DNA from: Collybiopsis luxurians FD-317 M1
Taxonomy: Eukaryota > Basidiomycota > Agaricomycetes > Agaricales > Omphalotaceae
Length of the DNA stretch: 64,000 nt
Assembly (NCBI GenBank): GCA_000827265.1
Contig: KN834789.1
Location: forward strand, 299,523 to 363,522
Reading direction: 5' to 3'
Every line of letters begins with the position of its first letter. The stretch's first letter is position 1. The notes beneath the pieces are model-generated. The model did no database searches, had not been told where the DNA came from, and saw only the letters and a list, made by a program, of their open reading frames with translations. A program made the position numbers and the translations under genes. Below are positions 1-13,014 of the stretch, in pieces.

Positions 1-813
1 GCTAGTATCCATGAGGTTGTGAATATAGCATACAGGCATAGGGTATGTACACTCCATACATAAATGCCCAGCTGTACAGATACAAATGCCCGATAGGCGT
101 GCAGTTCACACAAATACAAATAAGCAACAGTGAAAATTTCTTTTGTCTAGACAAACAATTGACCTCTCTATTATTTAAACATTGTATATACTGAGTTTTG
201 ATTAGTGGTTCTGCAGTGCACTGCGAACGATGAACTTGGGCCTTAGGTGACGAAAATAGACGCGCAAAGCGCCCGCTTACGCCATGGGAACATTGCGTGA
301 TCAGGTCACGTTCCCGGAAATTTTATTGGGCGGATAGCGTTTAGTGCGAGTGGTCTCGGCGGCAGCAGCAGTCGTGTTGGGTGTAGTGGGATCAGTGGGC
401 GTGACACCTTTAATGCTGGGGCTGACCGAGGATAAAACGGCAGGATCCGGTGTTCACGTAGGCCCACGGCTGCTCAGAGTATCGTTTTTGAGCAGAGGGC
501 GTCGAAAGTCATGAGCTGGTGAATAAAGTAATGCTCAAGGTAGTTTTGGTCATCAGTAGAAGGAACGGGGACCTCTCAAAGGAAGCGGGCACAAGCAGAA
601 GTGGCGAGAGAAAGAGTACTAGTTGAAGGAAGGGAAAGGGAGAGCATAGATATTGAGATATTGATGCACCTGAGGATATTGATGGCACTTGAGTAGCAGC
701 CGAGGTTGAGCCGAGGTCATGTGCTTGCCACTGAGCTTCCAATAGTAACATTAAACTCCTGTTTTCTGCCCCTCGAGTCCTTGGCCCCCCTAATTGTTGT
801 TATGGTCTTCACT

Positions 814-1598
814 CTAGAATATCCCTGGATGAAGATTCTGATGTCGGTTATGTGGCTTCACTATTCGAGGACAGCTGGAATGAGTCCTTACTGAGTGTAC
901 TGAACGACACCGAATGCTTCGGCATCGTTTCTCCACTTCTGTGTCGTGATATCCCCTCTTCATTTGCAACAGATAGTTCTGCTCCTGTCTCAACCGGGCA
1001 AGTATGAATGTTACGTTTTCTTTCAGTTCTTTTGAATCAGCAAATTGTGTAACTCTAGTACGGCGTGTGGAATGTGCAGTCGTATAACGAATCCAAAATT
1101 GATTCTGCTCTACTATGCAGGCCACCGACTGCGCTGCCTTTCCGTTAGGCTTGAGAGTTGAGATTGGTATTGTCTTGAGCTCCGAAGAACATTTTCCTCT
1201 CTCTTTCCGTTCCAAAACTCGGCGATATCAATTGTTTAGTTCTACACTCCCCCTACCGGTGTCTTGATAAGATGTCGAAGGATCCGAGCCAACCCGATGT
1301 TGCTATTTTAACTAAAAGCGTTCATATAGCTGTCCTTGTACCCGTCGCGAACAGACCCCCCTTGATGCATAGAGTAACAAACTTTACAAAAGTGAAGCGG
1401 CACTTCAGCGGATGGTCCATCTGGTCCTGCATGACCTCTGTGAGCGAGCATGATCTCGTATGTAACAATGTAACGTTCGGCGTCTGTGGTTGATGCCACA
1501 GAGCGCAGCCATACGGGTTGAGTAGAAATATCATGCAATCTGTGTCGCAGTTGAGCCCAACTTAAGTCCATTCCATTTGGGAGGCTGTGTGATGTCAT
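814..1598 (-). CDS. possible hypothetical protein, model unresolved
   Basis: Two open stretches read like protein on the minus strand. One runs from an ATG at 1598 down to about 1320 and holds a CxxC pair (FCKVC). The other spans about 1215-890 and is rich in Lys, Arg and Glu. An in-frame TGA lies just upstream of the second stretch, so an intron between them is required, but I could not find splice sites with matching phase. Further open stretches on the same strand at about 750-640 and 560-480 could be later exons. I recognise no family. The proposed start lies about 150 bp from the start of the plus-strand gene, which would make a divergent pair. It could equally be non-coding or a decayed gene. 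I see nothing firm in 1-480. Confidence 0.25.
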
Positions 1599-1746
1599 AC
1601 AATTAAATTAAACGACGGTCTGAAAACCCATTGGCATGGCGAAAATGTAATAACTACTTCTTTCTCTTTCACTGTCTCCTCTACTTTTGCTCTCCACTAC
1701 TTTTTTGCATAGATCTGCTGCAACTTTTTCTGCATGATCTTTGCAG

Positions 1747-3537
1747 ATGTTCCAGCTTCCAGAACCAGTAATCACACCTGCACCAAGCCACATAGATTAC
1801 AACAATCTCGGCCAGTTATGGCCTAGACAGACTGTAGGCAGTTATCCCGCTCAGTCCTTAGCGTGTAGTCTAATATTTTGCTAGTCATTCGATTCCAATG
1901 GGAACCCAGTCACGGATATAGGCGCGTCGGCTGGAGTTAGTGGGACGGATGTTTCAATTTCCGTTGGCGCTGGAGATTCACAGACCGGCGGCCAAGCGTC
2001 AGATTCAACTACTACGAGTGATGACGGTTCTTCTTCACCGAGGTAGGGTGCTTCACGAGTAGATGTTGCATTCCGCTCACAAGATCCAAGTACGACTCCC
2101 AGTTCTTCCCCGACCTCTTCACCGTCTACTTCGCCATCTTCCTCACCGTCTTCTTCCCCGTCTTCTTCCTCGACCACTTCCTCGTCGAGTTCAACAAGTA
2201 CGAGCTCTAGCTCAACTCCGAGTTCAACTTCCAGTAGCACCACATCTTCCTCAGCATCCTCAACTTCATCGAGTTCATCCTCCACATCATCGACGTCTGA
2301 GAGTACTTCAAGCTCAACGATAACAGACTCCGACAGTTCAACATCGAGTAGCAGCACCAGTAGTGTGACACTCACAACAGTAATTATTACCGAACCAGAT
2401 GGCAGTGTCAGGTAAGTAACATGTTTTTATTCTTGCACCGCTCACAGCCAACGTATTATCTGGATTAGCACATCTATTGGTCCCCCTTCGGCTCTCTCAT
2501 CCAATGCCCCAAAATCAAGTTCCCCTGCCCGTACCGCCATTATCGCCGGTTCCTCTGTCGGTGCCGCGTTATTGCTAATTTTCTTGGCCGTCCTTGTTTC
2601 TCTGTTTTGTTGGCGCAGAAGGAAGAATAGAAAGCTTGGTTTTATTGAGGCTTTGGTACGGAGGTCTAAGGAAGGCAAAGGTGCCGGCGGCGTAGGTTTG
2701 CTTGATGGAGAATTCGACGACGACGAAGAATACAGAGACGAGATCCGACTGCAGGATAGAAATGTAACTGGACATTCGCCTCATCCATCTTTTGGCGCAG
2801 GAAGCATGGTTTCTCTAGCCAATCCCCCACAAAATCCTCATCATGTAGATTCCCCCTACAATTCCGCGCCGACACTTTATCGTGCCCGTGCTTCCGATTC
2901 AGGTTCCATGTTCCACGAAGAGGGTGTCTGGCCACCGCCGAATCATGGAACGCAGTTTGTCGATCCGTTTGTCCCTGCCAGAGAACTATCAGGAGACTCG
3001 GATTTAAGCGATATTGTTGACCAAGTTATGGGACCTGCTTCCACCGATACCACTGCGCTTCCGCCTGGTGCTGCACCTGCTGTTGCACCTGCCCTCGCTG
3101 GCGCTATAGCTTCACCGGATACTTCTGGCCATTCCAGGGAAATAAGTGGTTCCTCTGCAACTTCTTCAACGATTCCGAAGAAGTCAAGCCCTCTTACCCA
3201 GACCGTTGCCCATCCTGGCACTTCAAATTCCGCTCCACAACCAAAAAACTGGCTTGAGCGACAGCCTAAAACACCTAGTCCACGAAACACTACCTTTGCT
3301 CTACCGTCACTGGTTATAGGCGGTAATGAAGGTACTCCTGCTCCGCCATCGGCGTTTGCGAACTCTGCGTCGTCACTGATCAATGCATACGGGACCCCCA
3401 CCCACCCTTCTGTGCCGATCGGTTTAAGTCAGAGTTCTGCAAGCACGAAGCAGACCAAGCGTGTTTCGTGGGGCGACTTGCCTACGCCTACACGTCCTGC
3501 GAGTCGGCCTGGAAGCAGACAGGGAACGAACGTTTGA
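1747..3537 (+). CDS. Ser/Thr-rich single-pass membrane protein (fungal surface-sensor type)
   Basis: Four exons give about 544 residues: 1747-1833, 1885-2042, 2091-2411 and 2469-3537. The external part is a mucin-like tract of Ser, Thr and Pro (exon 3), ending in a VTLTTVIITEPDGSV segment of a kind common before the membrane span in fungal surface proteins. One membrane helix follows (about AIIAGSSVGAALLLIFLAVL), then an RRRKNRK stop-transfer motif and a cytoplasmic tail of about 300 residues with an acidic DDDEE patch and low-complexity Ser/Pro. The layout resembles Mid2/Wsc-like wall sensors, but no WSC domain is present. I see no signal peptide, so either it inserts without one or an upstream exon was missed. 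The 48-nt intron at 2043-2090 carries an in-frame TAG and needs the acceptor CCAAG rather than the earlier CACAAG to keep frame. The third acceptor could instead be at 2447, in the same frame. Confidence 0.7.
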
Positions 3538-3749
3538 GATGATATTTTATTTATCAAGACATCATTCATTTCTTTCTTTTACAGTAAATAATCTATATTG
3601 GACTCGAAACCCATCGCTTTCGTTTCATGACATGACGAACAACAACGGTAGGAGTAGGACTTGCTATAGGACTTGTACAAGTCGACACATGTAATTACTG
3701 TATCTGTCGATATATTTTGGATTCGATAAACGACCTTTCTGCTTTGCTA

Positions 3750-4888
3750 TCAGTTTATACCAGTAGGGTACCACATACCCCTCACGACTTCTGCCCATTC
3801 TGTCACAGTAGCCTTCAATTTATCAAACTTGGTATACAAATCTTGCTCTACATCTTTTCCTAAAAGGAGCGCGGCTCCTGCTGAGGGCCATTTTCTTCCT
3901 TGAGCAACGCCTTCCCCTCGGACGATATCGACGAGAGCGTTCATGGCCTTTACGGGATCGCCTGGCTGTTTACCGTGACGCGAAGCGAACCAATCTGAGG
4001 TGGTCGTTCGGAGTTCGTCGTAGTCTGGAAAGGGATGCTCCTGGTGGAACGAAATCCCAGCATAAGCATCTGTTCTGAAGCCTCCCGGAGCGAGGAGCAA
4101 GACTCGGATTCCTAGGTGAGCTACTTCTGTTGCCAGGGAATCTGCTAGGGCTACCGAGGAACACATTAGCATTCAGACTGACGCCCGTCAACAGAAATAT
4201 ATACCGTGCAAAGCAGCCTTTGAAGATGCGTACTGGGCTAAGAGGATGGGATCAAGTAGAATACAATGCGATCGTACGAGACGAGAAGAGCTACCTATAC
4301 CCGGTAATTCGCCACTTAACCAGGGAGCTCGACTCCCGACAAAGACGACCGTTCCGCTCTTTCTGGACCGCATATGCGGTAGAATGGCTTTCGCGATCTC
4401 CAAAGGCCCAAAGAAATTTGTGTCAAACTGACGACGCGCCGCCAAAGTGCTTGAATAGTACTATCGTTAACGATCGGTCAAAAAAAAAACCCTCAAGCCC
4501 AAACCTACTCTGTTTCCTCAACGAGTCCCAATTCTGCATTGCCAGCGTTGTTTACTACTACATCGATGTGTCCCCAAAAACCTACCGCTTGGTTCACAGC
4601 AGCTTTCATTATAGTCGGATCGGATGTGACATCGAGCTGTAAAATTCGCAGATTCTCTGAGCGTTCGTGCTTTTCGAAGAGTTTATCCAGTTTTTCCTGA
4701 GACCGACCGGTGGCTACCACGAGATCGCCCCGCGAAAGAGCGCTAGAGACGAGATATGCTCCAAATCCTTCAGAGGAGGTGGTACCTTTAAGGATTTCAA
4801 TCAGGGCATTTCATTGCCAACGCGCGCCTTCAACGTTCATCTCTTTCCCACCTGTAATAAACCAAACTAGCTGTTGAGGTTCACTCAT
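3750..4888 (-). CDS. short-chain dehydrogenase/reductase, paralogue A
   Basis: Five exons separated by introns 4786-4851, 4450-4508, 4238-4294 and 4151-4204 give about 300 residues. It is a classical SDR with a Rossmann fold that uses NAD(P)H to oxidise or reduce an unknown carbonyl or alcohol. Visible motifs are an N-terminal TG...GFG nucleotide site split by intron 1, RGDLVVATGRS, the NNAG motif, a Ser in FVGSR, and the catalytic YASSK. The glycine loop reads TGTTSSEGFG, two residues longer than the usual TGxxxGxG. It is the first of three same-strand paralogues (A, B, C) sharing all four intron positions, so they arose by tandem duplication. A is the most diverged, for example WLSGELPG where B and C have GETPG. 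No defect is seen. Substrate is unknown. Confidence 0.85.
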
Positions 4889-5150
4889 TCTCGGAATGTG
4901 TGGTGGTGGTAGTGAGAAGCAAGGGACAGGAAAAGGAAGCTTGCCAGCTTGGTAGCGACACCCGTTGCGGGAGTACTGCATCCGACGATTTGTGGAACTG
5001 AACAGGGTTTGCTCAACTTAGTAGTGGACTATGCATTCAAAGAATAGTCGCATCTTGAAAGATCGCATTTGTATATTTTCAATGGTCCAAGAATTCCGCT
5101 AAATCTAAATTGAGTGTGTACAGCAACGAATAGATCATGTACCCGTTTCC

Positions 5151-6293
5151 TCAGTTTCTGTCAACGGGAAACCACACACCCCTCACTACATGTGCCCACT
5201 CCATCACAGTAGCCTTCATTTTATCAAACTTGGTGTAAAAGTCCTTCTCCACATCGTTTCCCAGAAGAAGCGCGGTCCCTATTGCAGGGAATTTTCTTCC
5301 TGTAGCAACACCTTCCCCTCTGACAACGTCGACGAGAGCCTCCATTGCCCTTGTCGGATCGCCCGGTTGTTTTCCATCAATCGAAGACCGTTTTATTGCA
5401 GATGTTCGCAATTCGTCGTAATCTGGGAGGCTATTTTCCTGGTGGAATGTACTTATCGAATATATGCCTGTTCGGAAAGCACCTGGTGCGAGGAGCAAGA
5501 CTCGGATCCCCAGGTGAGCCAGTTCTGCTGACAGGCCGTCTGCTAAGGCTATTGAGAAATCAGCATCAATACGGACCGTGTATTGAATGATGAATATCCA
5601 CCGTGCAGAGCGGCCTTGGAGGCTGCGTAATGGGCTAAGTATAAGATGGTACTCAGTGGAATATCGTTGAGCCAGATTAAGTGAACTACCTAGCCCTGGA
5701 GTTTCGCCTGTCCAAGAAGATCGGCTACCTACGAAAACGATCGTTCCGTCCTTTCTGGACCGCATGTGGGGCAAAATAGCTTTGGTGATTTCGAGAGGAC
5801 CGAAAAAATTCGTCTCAAACTGGAGACGCGTCGCTGATGTGCTTGAATCTAATCGTTAGCTTGTGGTCATGATGGTCGAGGAGTGGGTGTAAGATGGCTT
5901 TACGGCCGACACCTACTCAGTTTCCTCTATGATTCCTAGTTCTCCGTTGCCGGCGTTGTTCACCGCGACGTCAATTCGTCCCCAGAAACCTATCGCTTGG
6001 TTTACCACACCTTTGATAACAGCCGGATCAGAGGTGATATCAAGCTGTAACACTCGCAGATTCTCCGACCGTCCATGTTTCTCGAAAAGTATGTCTAGCT
6101 TTGCTTGAGAACGACCAGTAGCTATGACCAGATCGCCTCGCGAAAGTGCGCTAGAGACCAGGTTCCCTCCAAGTCCTTTAGACGTCGTGCCTTTCAATCA
6201 TCAGCTAGACTTTATCGACGCATCATCGCGCTTAGTTCCCTTATATAATTACTTACCTGTGATAAACCAAACCAACTGCTGAGGAGAACTCAT
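5151..6293 (-). CDS. short-chain dehydrogenase/reductase, paralogue B
   Basis: Same five-exon plan as its neighbours. Exon 1 encodes MSSPQQLVWFITG and the gene ends in VVRGVWFPVDRN. SDR motifs are TGTTSKGLG (one residue longer than the classical loop), NNAGN, FVGSRSSW with the candidate catalytic Ser, and YAASK as the catalytic Tyr/Lys pair. It is closest to paralogue C: most of the protein matches, and the similarity runs on into the 3-prime and 5-prime flanks, so B and C are the products of a recent duplication. Differences from C cluster around the substrate loop after GAFRTGIYS, where B reads TSAIKRSSIDG and C reads TSTTKRFQSIAG, so substrate preference may differ. No stop or frameshift is seen when the introns are removed. 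Confidence 0.85.
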
Positions 6294-7299
6294 GACTGAG
6301 AGGAAGGCTGGTGAGGGTGTAGTATAAACAACACGAAATGGTGGATTTCGGGTTCAATTATCACGGCCCCGGAATTGATTAATGACTCGTGGGGCAGTGG
6401 ATGCGTTGATAAAGCTTTCAAGTGACAAAATCCGGAGGGATAGAGGACAAACTTATTCCGACCAAGAACCGCCGAGAAGTCTCATGATATCTTCACTCAT
6501 GGCAGACAAACACCTATAGGCGGGTGATAGAAGTAAGCATCATGAAGGGGATGAATATCATTTTTACGCGATGTTGCTATCGTGAAGAGAGAAAGTGTGA
6601 AATAAACACAAAATTCACCCGGGTGCCTCCTCAAGAGATAGTTGATGGTCGAGAAAGCGAGTGCGCTTGCAGCCTCGACTATGTAACACGCGCTACAGCT
6701 TTTTTTTTAAGTTCAAGCGGAAGTCGAGAACACCATCGTCATTGTCAGATGTTTCATGGGCCTTTGGTGAGGGTTCAGGGAATTTTTTCGGGACGAACAG
6801 ACATTGACAGGAAGTATCTGAACCATTGTGGAGCCAGGAAGATGAACACCCAGTCGCCCATGTCGCAGGGAAAGTGTGAGGAGAGGCTCGTATTTGTGAA
6901 AAGGAGCCCAACCAGAGGCAAATTCAATAAAGCCAACCGGTCATAAAGGCCTTAAGAACCTTTTGTACGAGCTTGCATGAGAAAGAGAACAAGTACGCCT
7001 GGAAAAGACGCATAGTACAGTCTGTTGAAAAGCACCATCCACAGACAGAAGGAAAAGACTCGGAAATAGGCGAGGCGGTTTGCTTGATCTGAGTCACAAA
7101 TGTGCAAGTAGGATCAATAGAATTATATGCATAAACAAAACCTTCAAACGATCGGTGAACTTGCTGTAGCTCCCCGGGACAGAGTGCTTCTGGCTGAAGT
7201 AGGTTCATGGTTGAAGGATTGCATTGGTATGCATGCAGTGGTCCAAAACTCCGCTAAACTGAGTGTGTACAGCAACGAATAGATCATGTACCTATTTCC

Positions 7300-8432
7300 T
7301 TAGTTTGTGGCAATTGGAAACCACACACCCCTCACTACATCTGCCCATTCCATCGCAGTGGCCTTCATTTTATCAAACTTGGCGTAAAAGTTTTTCTCCG
7401 CATCGTTCCCCAAAAGAAGCGCGGTCCCTGTTGCAGGCCAGTTTTTTCCTGTCGCAACACCTTCCCCTCTGACAACATCAACGAGGGCTTCCATTGCCTT
7501 CGTCGGATCGCCCGGCTCTGTTCCAGCAATCGATTGAAACCGTTTTGTTGTAGATGTTCGCAATTCGTCGTAATCTGGGGAACTATTCTCCTGATGGAAT
7601 GTACTGAACGTGTATATCTCTGTTCGGAAAGCACCTGGGGCGAGGAGCAACAATCGGATTCCCAAGTGACTCACTTCTGCTGACAACCCGTCTGCCATGG
7701 CTATTGAAAAGCTGGTATTAATCCGGATCGTAGTTGAATGATAATTTTTTACCGTGCAGAGCGGCCTTGGAAGCTGCATAATGCGCTATAGCATGGGACT
7801 CAGTGGAATATCGTTGAGCCGGATACAGTAGAAAATCACCTAACCCTGGTGTTTCGCCTATCCAGGAAGATCTACTACCTACGAAGACGATTGTTCCACT
7901 CTTTCTGGACCGCATGTTGGGTAAAATAGCTTTGGTGACCTCGAGAGGACCGAAAAAGTTCGTTTCAAATTGGCGACGCGTCGCCGATGTGCTTGAATGC
8001 AATTATTAGGCTGCAGCCATGGTGGAGAGGAAGGAGGGTGAGATGGCCTCACACCCGAACCTACTCTGTCTCCTCAATGAGTCCCAGTTCTCCGTTCCCG
8101 GCATTGTTCACTGCGACGTCAATTCGCCCCCAGAAACCTACCGCTTGGTTTACCACAGCTTTGATGATGGTCGCGTCGGAGGTGATGTCGAGCTGCAACA
8201 CTCGCAGATTCTCCGGCTGCCCATGCTTCTCGAAAAGAGTGTCTAGCTTTGCTTGAGAACGACCGGTAGCTATAACGAGATCGCCTCGCGCAAGTGCACT
8301 AGAGACTAGGCTCGCTCCAAACCCGACTTGAGAGGTCGTGCCTTTCAATCATCAGTTAGAATGTATCGATGCAGCTATACGCTCAGCTCCCTTACCTGTG
8401 ATGAACCAAACCAACTGCTGAGGTAGACTCAT
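7300..8432 (-). CDS. short-chain dehydrogenase/reductase, paralogue C
   Basis: Exon 1 encodes MSLPQQLVWFITG. Exon 2 (about 8337-8060) carries TGTTSQVGFG, ATGRSQAKLD and NNAGNGELG. Exon 3 begins DTSATRRQFETNFFGPLEV and ends before an intron of about 54 nt whose frame is open, so a simple ORF reading runs through it. Removing that intron joins PGL to AHYAASKAALH, matching paralogue B and placing the catalytic YxxxK correctly. The last exon runs from ADGLSAEVSHLG to FPIATN. The glycine loop is two residues longer than the classical SDR pattern. It is an NAD(P)-dependent oxidoreductase of unknown substrate and appears intact and functional. Confidence 0.85.
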
Positions 8433-9967
8433 GATTGAACGGAAGGCTGGTGAAGGTGAAGGTGTAATATGCAGGATTAAGTCAGGATTAAGTATGTTCA
8501 ATTATCACGGTTCCGGTAATGACTTGTGGAGCGGGCGCGTTGACCGAGCCTTGTTCTATGCTAGGGAATGTTTGCAACAAACTTATTCCGACCAGGAACA
8601 GGGTGATCTTATACTGTCTTTACTCAAAGTGGCAAAAGTGGTAGACACTGGAAGTGGCAATCATTGATATGGTGAACATCGATAAGTACTACGAGAGAGA
8701 GAGTACAGATGAACAGTAAGGATGTTCGAAAAACATCATCAACTATGAAGCACACTGCGGCGGGCCGCAACTTCTTAAGTATCTACTCAAAAGCAGTAAC
8801 TGAGAATATCATCGTCTTTCCTAGATATTTAATGGACTTCCGGTAAGAATCTTTTTCGACGAACAGATTACCCAAGGTACGACATAACATTGGCCACGTC
8901 AAATCATAGGAGAGCTGGAAGAACGAGAAAGAGTCTTGGGTGGTTGTAAAATAACGCTCAGTATATCTGGAAAAGCTGGCGGATTGAGTTTCGCCTTAAG
9001 CGTGGAATCTCGGCGGGAGTTGGGGAACTGGGAGATAACTGGAAGCTGCGGGTGACTTATTAGGCACATTCTCATATCTGGCACTTCATACAAAAACGAT
9101 CAGAGCCCAAGCGGCCAAAAGATCGTCGATACGATATTCAGTCGGTCTTGAAATCGAAGAGGGGGAAGTACGCGTGGCGTGAGATCTAACGTACCATCCT
9201 TTGAAGATGATTAATGAACAATGAAGGAACTGACTGAGATATTGAGATTCTTAAAGGCACGAGCCGCAGAGGGTAAAAAAGACGCGTAGGCTGCTTGAAA
9301 AACACAATCCATCGAAAGGATAAAAGGTGGTCGAAACCTGTCAAGCCTGCACCCGGGATCATGAATAAAGCCTTTGAACGATCCATGGACTTGCTGTCGC
9401 TGCCAGAGTGCTTCTAGACCAAGCCACGGAGATGACTTCAAGCAGACGAGGCCCGATTGATAGCCCAAGTCAAGTACAACAGCTGTATAAAACTGCTAGA
9501 ATGTGAAGTACAATCCCTCGGATCCAACAAGGAGTTTGGGTGGCATAGTAGTTGAGTCAGTGATAAGCACAGTTCGCACTACGCATTCGCCTAATCTGAA
9601 CGCGGATATATAAACTCACAATTTAGCCATCACAATAACTTTAAGCAGCAGTTGTATCATCTCTGTTCCTTCAAAAGTTAACACAAAGGAACAACCAAAA
9701 CCAAACCCCTACGTAAAAGCGACGTATAGTAGTTACGTAGATACGTCAGCAACTGTAAACAACCCAGGGGAACGACAGAGGCCCGGATGAACAACCAAGT
9801 ACAAGGACACGAATACTGAACAATGCATGGGGTGGGTGATTTCGACGTGGTTAAACGAACGGACAGACGGATACATAAACTCGATAAACATATCCATCCA
9901 AAGCAACAACACTAGACTCGATACATGATCACGCGTGACCGGCGGTTGAGGAGGCGCAATGAAGCGC
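8433..9967. other. intergenic region, 1.5 kb
   Basis: This holds the upstream flank of SDR gene C, part of the duplicated unit, and the 3-prime side of the poly(A)-binding protein gene. Short ORFs here have no family signature, and those at about 8899-9093 and 9186-9468 (-) look like non-coding copies of the equivalent flank of gene B. No RNA gene or clear regulatory site was recognised. Confidence 0.5.
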
Positions 9968-12359
<2,392 letters not shown>

Positions 12360-12480
12360 TGTGTTGTTGAGGGTTTTTTTGAGGTGTATGAGCGAAAATT
12401 TGGGATTTTTTTAGATATTTGAAAAGGTCGTTACTGCTTTATGAACTTTTTCTTCGACTGCGAGGGATGGATTAGAATTG
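12360..12480 (-). promoter_or_regulatory. A-rich leader of the PABP gene
   Basis: Read in the direction of the gene, the bases just before the ATG hold two A7 runs (12374-12380 and about 12406-12412) plus shorter A runs. In several eukaryotes, PABP represses its own mRNA by binding A-rich tracts in the 5-prime leader. Here the A runs are seen directly; the regulatory role is inference. The transcription start is not known. Confidence 0.35.
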
Positions 12481-13014
12481 AATGTCGATTTCAAAGTCGA
12501 TAAGAAAGACTTACACAGGAGAGCAACAAACAACCGCTTGGCTATAAAAAAGGGTTTTTATATGTTTTTAACTGAGATAATGAGAATCTGCGTCGGAAAT
12601 GGTGGAAGGGAGCGGAGCATACCTTTAGAAGATGACGGTTGAAGAAAGAAAGTCGGTGCAGCCACCTCAAATCAATAGTAAGATTTTTTTTCCCACGAAC
12701 AATGCCTCGCGTTTCATTCTTGTGCAGTATAATAAAAAAATTCAGAGAACAATTGCATGTACGGAACAACTTCCAAGTCCATAGGTAATAAGCGATAAAG
12801 TAGGTACTGCTGACTAATGGAGAAGGAAGATGCGATACTAAGAATATACAGGTCATGGTGTTGGTTATCCAATTAGCTACAAGTGAAGTAGATGAGTGAC
12901 TGGCAGCGCTGAGTGGACCACCAATAAAGAAGAAATGAATGTGAAAAAGGTGATTCCCGAGAGAACGAGGAGAACTTTTGATAGCGTACATGGTGTGACA
13001 AAAATGCGTAAGGA
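12481..13014. other. intergenic region between PABP promoter and next gene
   Basis: This combines the distal PABP promoter with the 3-prime side of the gene ending at 13015. The only long ORF (12542-13018, -) is low-complexity Phe/Ser/Leu-rich and unlike a protein, and is taken as chance. No RNA gene is seen. Confidence 0.5.

Larger units (their letters stand above)
5083..9480. repeat. tandem duplication unit containing SDR genes B and C
   Basis: The 3-prime flank of gene B (from about 5083, TGGTCCAAGAATTCCGCTAAA) is repeated next to gene C (about 7231, TGGTCCAAAACTCCGCTAAAC), and both continue through AGTGTGTACAGCAACGAAT into the coding regions. The 5-prime flanks also match: TCAATTATCACGG at about 6355 and 8498, and AACAAACTTATTCCGACCA at about 6449 and 8577. 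More diverged similarity links 7140-7200 (GATCGGTGAACTTGCTGT) to 9377-9420 (GATCCATGGACTTGCTGT). The unit is therefore about 2.1 kb: one SDR gene plus about 1 kb of upstream DNA, present twice head to tail. Boundaries are approximate because the flanks have drifted. No transposon ends are seen. Confidence 0.7.

Noticed and set aside
1881..2375. 164-residue acidic minus-strand ORF (Glu/Asp/Val-rich)
   Set aside because: It is the antisense of the Ser-rich exon of the membrane protein; Ser codons read backwards give Glu, Arg, Gly and similar.
6693..7208. Minus-strand ORFs between SDR genes B and C
   Set aside because: Low protein character; the matching flank of gene C has broken frames, so they are non-coding parts of the duplicated unit.
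9733..9967. Apparent extension of the PABP ORF to 9733
   Set aside because: It results from reading through the last intron. Spliced sequence gives the conserved MLLE domain and a TGA at 9968.
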